A stretch of 15,733 nucleotides of DNA. It comes from JAWVEV01 sp033856535 (GTDB lineage Bacteria; Actinomycetota; Thermoleophilia; Miltoncostaeales; Miltoncostaeaceae). The stretch's first letter is position 1, and the number at the start of each line of letters is the position of its first letter. The stretch covers positions 1 to 15,733 of the forward strand of contig JAWVEV010000153.1 of assembly GCA_033856535.1 (NCBI GenBank), in the 5' to 3' direction. The translations under genes and the position numbers were made by a program. This document shows positions 14,360 through 15,733 of the stretch, piece after piece. Below the pieces are notes generated by a model. It saw nothing but the letters and a program-made list of their open reading frames with translations, made no database searches and was not told the DNA's origin.

Positions 14360-15702
14360 GCCGCCACCTCCATGGTCCGACGCTTCATGAGCGCGGTGTA
14401 GAGCGAGCACATCTCACCGACGTGCGTCGCCATCGGGTACACGTCGCCGATGCCGGACCGAAGGCGGTCCCACAGCCCCGGCGTGGACACGGCCGTGCGG
14501 ATCGTCTCGGCCAGGTCGTCGGGGTCGCCGGCGCGGAAGTGGATCCCGTCGACGCCGTCGGCGACCTTCTCCGCCATCCCGCCGATGTCGCTCGCGATCA
14601 CCGGCCGGCCGTGGGCGAACGCCTCCTGGATCACCAGGGGCGAGTTCTCCCACCAGACCGAGGGGATGACGACCCAGTCGACCGCCTCCATCAGGCGGCC
14701 GATGTCCGACGGCTCGTACCGCCCGACGAAGGTCACGGCGTCGCGGGTGTCGTCCAGGAGGGCCCGGATCTCGTTCTGGAAGCCGCCGGGCTGGAGGTCG
14801 AGGTTCGCGCCGTGGACGCGAAGCCGCGCCAGGGGCCTGCCCCCGTCCGGCTCGTCCGGCGCGCCGGCGTCGGCCCGCTCGGCCGACAGGCGCTGCATCG
14901 CGCGCAGCAGCACGTCGATCCCCTTGAACGGGTTGAGCTGGCCGAAGAACCCGAACCGGTCGCGGCGCTCGCGCGGAGGCTCGGCCGAGCCGGCCATCGG
15001 GCGCCGGCCGTACTCCTCAAACCGGATCCGCTCGGGCGGGACGCCCCAGTCCAGGTAGCGCTCCATGAGGAACCTGCTGGGCGCGATGAACTGGTCCACG
15101 AGCGCGAACTGCGACTGCACGAAGAGCTTGCGCAGGAAGAACGCCTGACGCGAGACGTCGGGGAAGCACTCGTGGCAGCGGCGGGGCGACTCCTCGAGGC
15201 ACGGCCGCTCGTCGACGGTCCGCACCATCTGGCCCTGGCGGTGGCAGATCGGCATGAACTCGTGGAGCGTGTAGATGATCGGCGCGTCCGGGAGCGTGTC
15301 GCGGACGATCCTCAACATGTCGTAGCCGAGGAACAGCGTGTGCTGGAAATGGACGACGTCGGGCCGGACCGCCAGCAGGAACTCGCGGAAGTGCTTCGTG
15401 TAGAGGTCCTTGTTGTAGCGCATGCTCCCGAGCAGCCAGTCGAACTCGTATCCATCGGTGTAGATGAAGTACTGGTCGGGGTATCCGGCGCCCACCGGGG
15501 CGATGTAGGTCCCGAGGTGCGGCTGGCCCGCGGTCGAGAGCGGGGGGCCGCCCTTGGCGAGGAACACGGAGTCGAAGCCCGAGGTCGCCTTCATCGCGTG
15601 GTGCAGCTCGAGGGCGTATCCCTCGGCGCCGCCGGGGCGGACGCTCGGGTGGTTGTGGCAGACGTAGAGGACCGTCGGCCGGCGGCCGTTCGCCGAGTTC
15701 AT
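14356..15702 (-). CDS. GT4 (GT-B fold) glycosyltransferase
   Basis: 448 residues. VLYVCHNHPSVRPGGAEGY (11-29) is the N-terminal Rossmann strand and acceptor loop. A four-cysteine group (Cys153, Cys168, Cys176, Cys179) after TLHEFMPICHRQG recalls the cysteine pattern of many GT4 enzymes of surface-glycan loci. FGFFGQLNPFKGIDVLL (250-266) begins the donor-binding domain. WENSPLVIQEAF (351-362) holds the EX7E motif with Glu352 and Glu360, and GRPVIASDIGGMAE (365-378) follows. It is a retaining, nucleotide-sugar-dependent enzyme, probably cytoplasmic and acting on a lipid-linked acceptor. Residues 275-292 are an Ala/Asp/Gly/Pro-rich insert, likely a flexible loop. The start is ATG at 15702 with AGGAGA 9 nt upstream. 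It is the first full gene of the run in view and overlaps the large GT2 gene by ATGA. Sugar specificity unknown. Confidence 0.95.
   Translation of the reverse strand: MNSANGRRPTVLYVCHNHPSVRPGGAEGYALELHHAMKATSGFDSVFLAKGGPPLSTAGQPHLGTYIAPVGAGYPDQYFIYTDGYEFDWLLGSMRYNKDLYTKHFREFLLAVRPDVVHFQHTLFLGYDMLRIVRDTLPDAPIIYTLHEFMPICHRQGQMVRTVDERPCLEESPRRCHECFPDVSRQAFFLRKLFVQSQFALVDQFIAPSRFLMERYLDWGVPPERIRFEEYGRRPMAGSAEPPRERRDRFGFFGQLNPFKGIDVLLRAMQRLSAERADAGAPDEPDGGRPLARLRVHGANLDLQPGGFQNEIRALLDDTRDAVTFVGRYEPSDIGRLMEAVDWVVIPSVWWENSPLVIQEAFAHGRPVIASDIGGMAEKVADGVDGIHFRAGDPDDLAETIRTAVSTPGLWDRLRSGIGDVYPMATHVGEMCSLYTALMKRRTMEVAA
14366..14371 (-). promoter_or_regulatory. Shine-Dalgarno of the large GT2 gene
   Basis: GGAGGT on the minus strand, 6 nt before ATG at 14359, within the last codons of the GT4 gene. 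It decides the start at 14359 rather than the ATG at 14410. Confidence 0.8.
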
Positions 15703-15733
15703 CGGCTCGCTTCTCCTGTGTCGGCGCCGGCGA
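15699..15733 (-). CDS. Possible 3' end of an upstream gene (edge fragment)
   Basis: On the minus strand one frame reads ten sense codons (ending AGADTGEASR) to a TGA at 15701-15699 that overlaps the GT4 start as ATGA, the junction type used four times elsewhere in this run. The fragment is far too short to identify, and the stop could be chance. The Shine-Dalgarno of the GT4 gene (15712-15717) lies inside it. Confidence 0.3.
   Translation of the reverse strand, partial: AGADTGEASR

Noticed and set aside
14360..14410. 17-codon longer start for the large GT2
   Set aside because: It would overlap the GT4 gene by over 50 nt, while the ATG at 14359 has GGAGGT at ideal spacing and an ATGA overlap.
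1..15733. CRISPR arrays, insertion sequences, tRNA/rRNA genes and intrinsic terminators
   Set aside because: None seen. Almost every base is coding, there is no transposase, no regularly spaced short repeat, and no hairpin followed by a T-run in any gap on the coding strand.

Overview
The window is very GC-rich with strong third-position GC bias. It reads as a chromosomal polysaccharide-biosynthesis locus from a high-GC bacterium. GTG and TTG starts, the protein families and the codon use suggest an actinobacterium. A Thermoleophilia/Solirubrobacterales-type lineage is my guess from the style of the glycosyltransferases and cannot be proven from the sequence alone.

All 13 genes I support lie on the minus strand and form one compact co-directional run, transcribed from right to left. 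Junctions are 4-nt stop/start overlaps (ATGA or GTGA), overlaps of 11-14 nt, or gaps of at most 43 nt. No stretch over 300 bases lacks a gene, and I see no terminator, promoter, RNA gene, insertion sequence or CRISPR array. The run is open at both ends: the last gene is cut by the left edge, and an upstream gene may end in the last 35 bases on the right.

In order of transcription the genes are: a GT4 glycosyltransferase (14356-15702); a large GT2 glycosyltransferase with a long N-terminal extension (12518-14359); a GT-B-like putative glycosyltransferase (11335-12510); a small SAM methyltransferase (10745-11338); two tandem paralogous GT2 enzymes with a shared N-terminal accessory module (9423-10757 and 8126-9409); a second GT-B-like protein paralogous to the first (6981-8129); a membrane-anchored beta-propeller-like protein (5798-6991); a GT2 enzyme with the accessory module at its C terminus (4257-5801); a DesVI/TylM1-like methyltransferase (3554-4252); a GNAT/FemAB-fold acyltransferase (2530-3567); a PAPS-dependent sulfotransferase with the accessory module at its N terminus (1182-2486); and a DegT/DnrJ/EryC1/StrS sugar aminotransferase (1-1165, partial).

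Taken together the genes could build a complex surface glycan. Six or seven glycosyltransferase-like enzymes would assemble it. A PLP aminotransferase and an N-methyltransferase or acyltransferase would make or decorate an amino sugar, and a sulfotransferase would add sulfate. No polymerase, flippase, ABC exporter or priming transferase is in view, so the locus must extend beyond the window.

The most unusual feature is a roughly 115-125-residue accessory module that recurs in four of the proteins. Its marks are G-x-[IF]-D-x-P, then GW[AV][LI]G, then R-x-D about 30 residues later, then GF 16 residues after that. It is fused to different catalytic domains (two kinds of GT2, and a sulfotransferase) and at either end. 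A diverged fifth copy may sit in the large GT2. It may be a shared docking or glycan-recognition domain that ties the enzymes of this pathway together.
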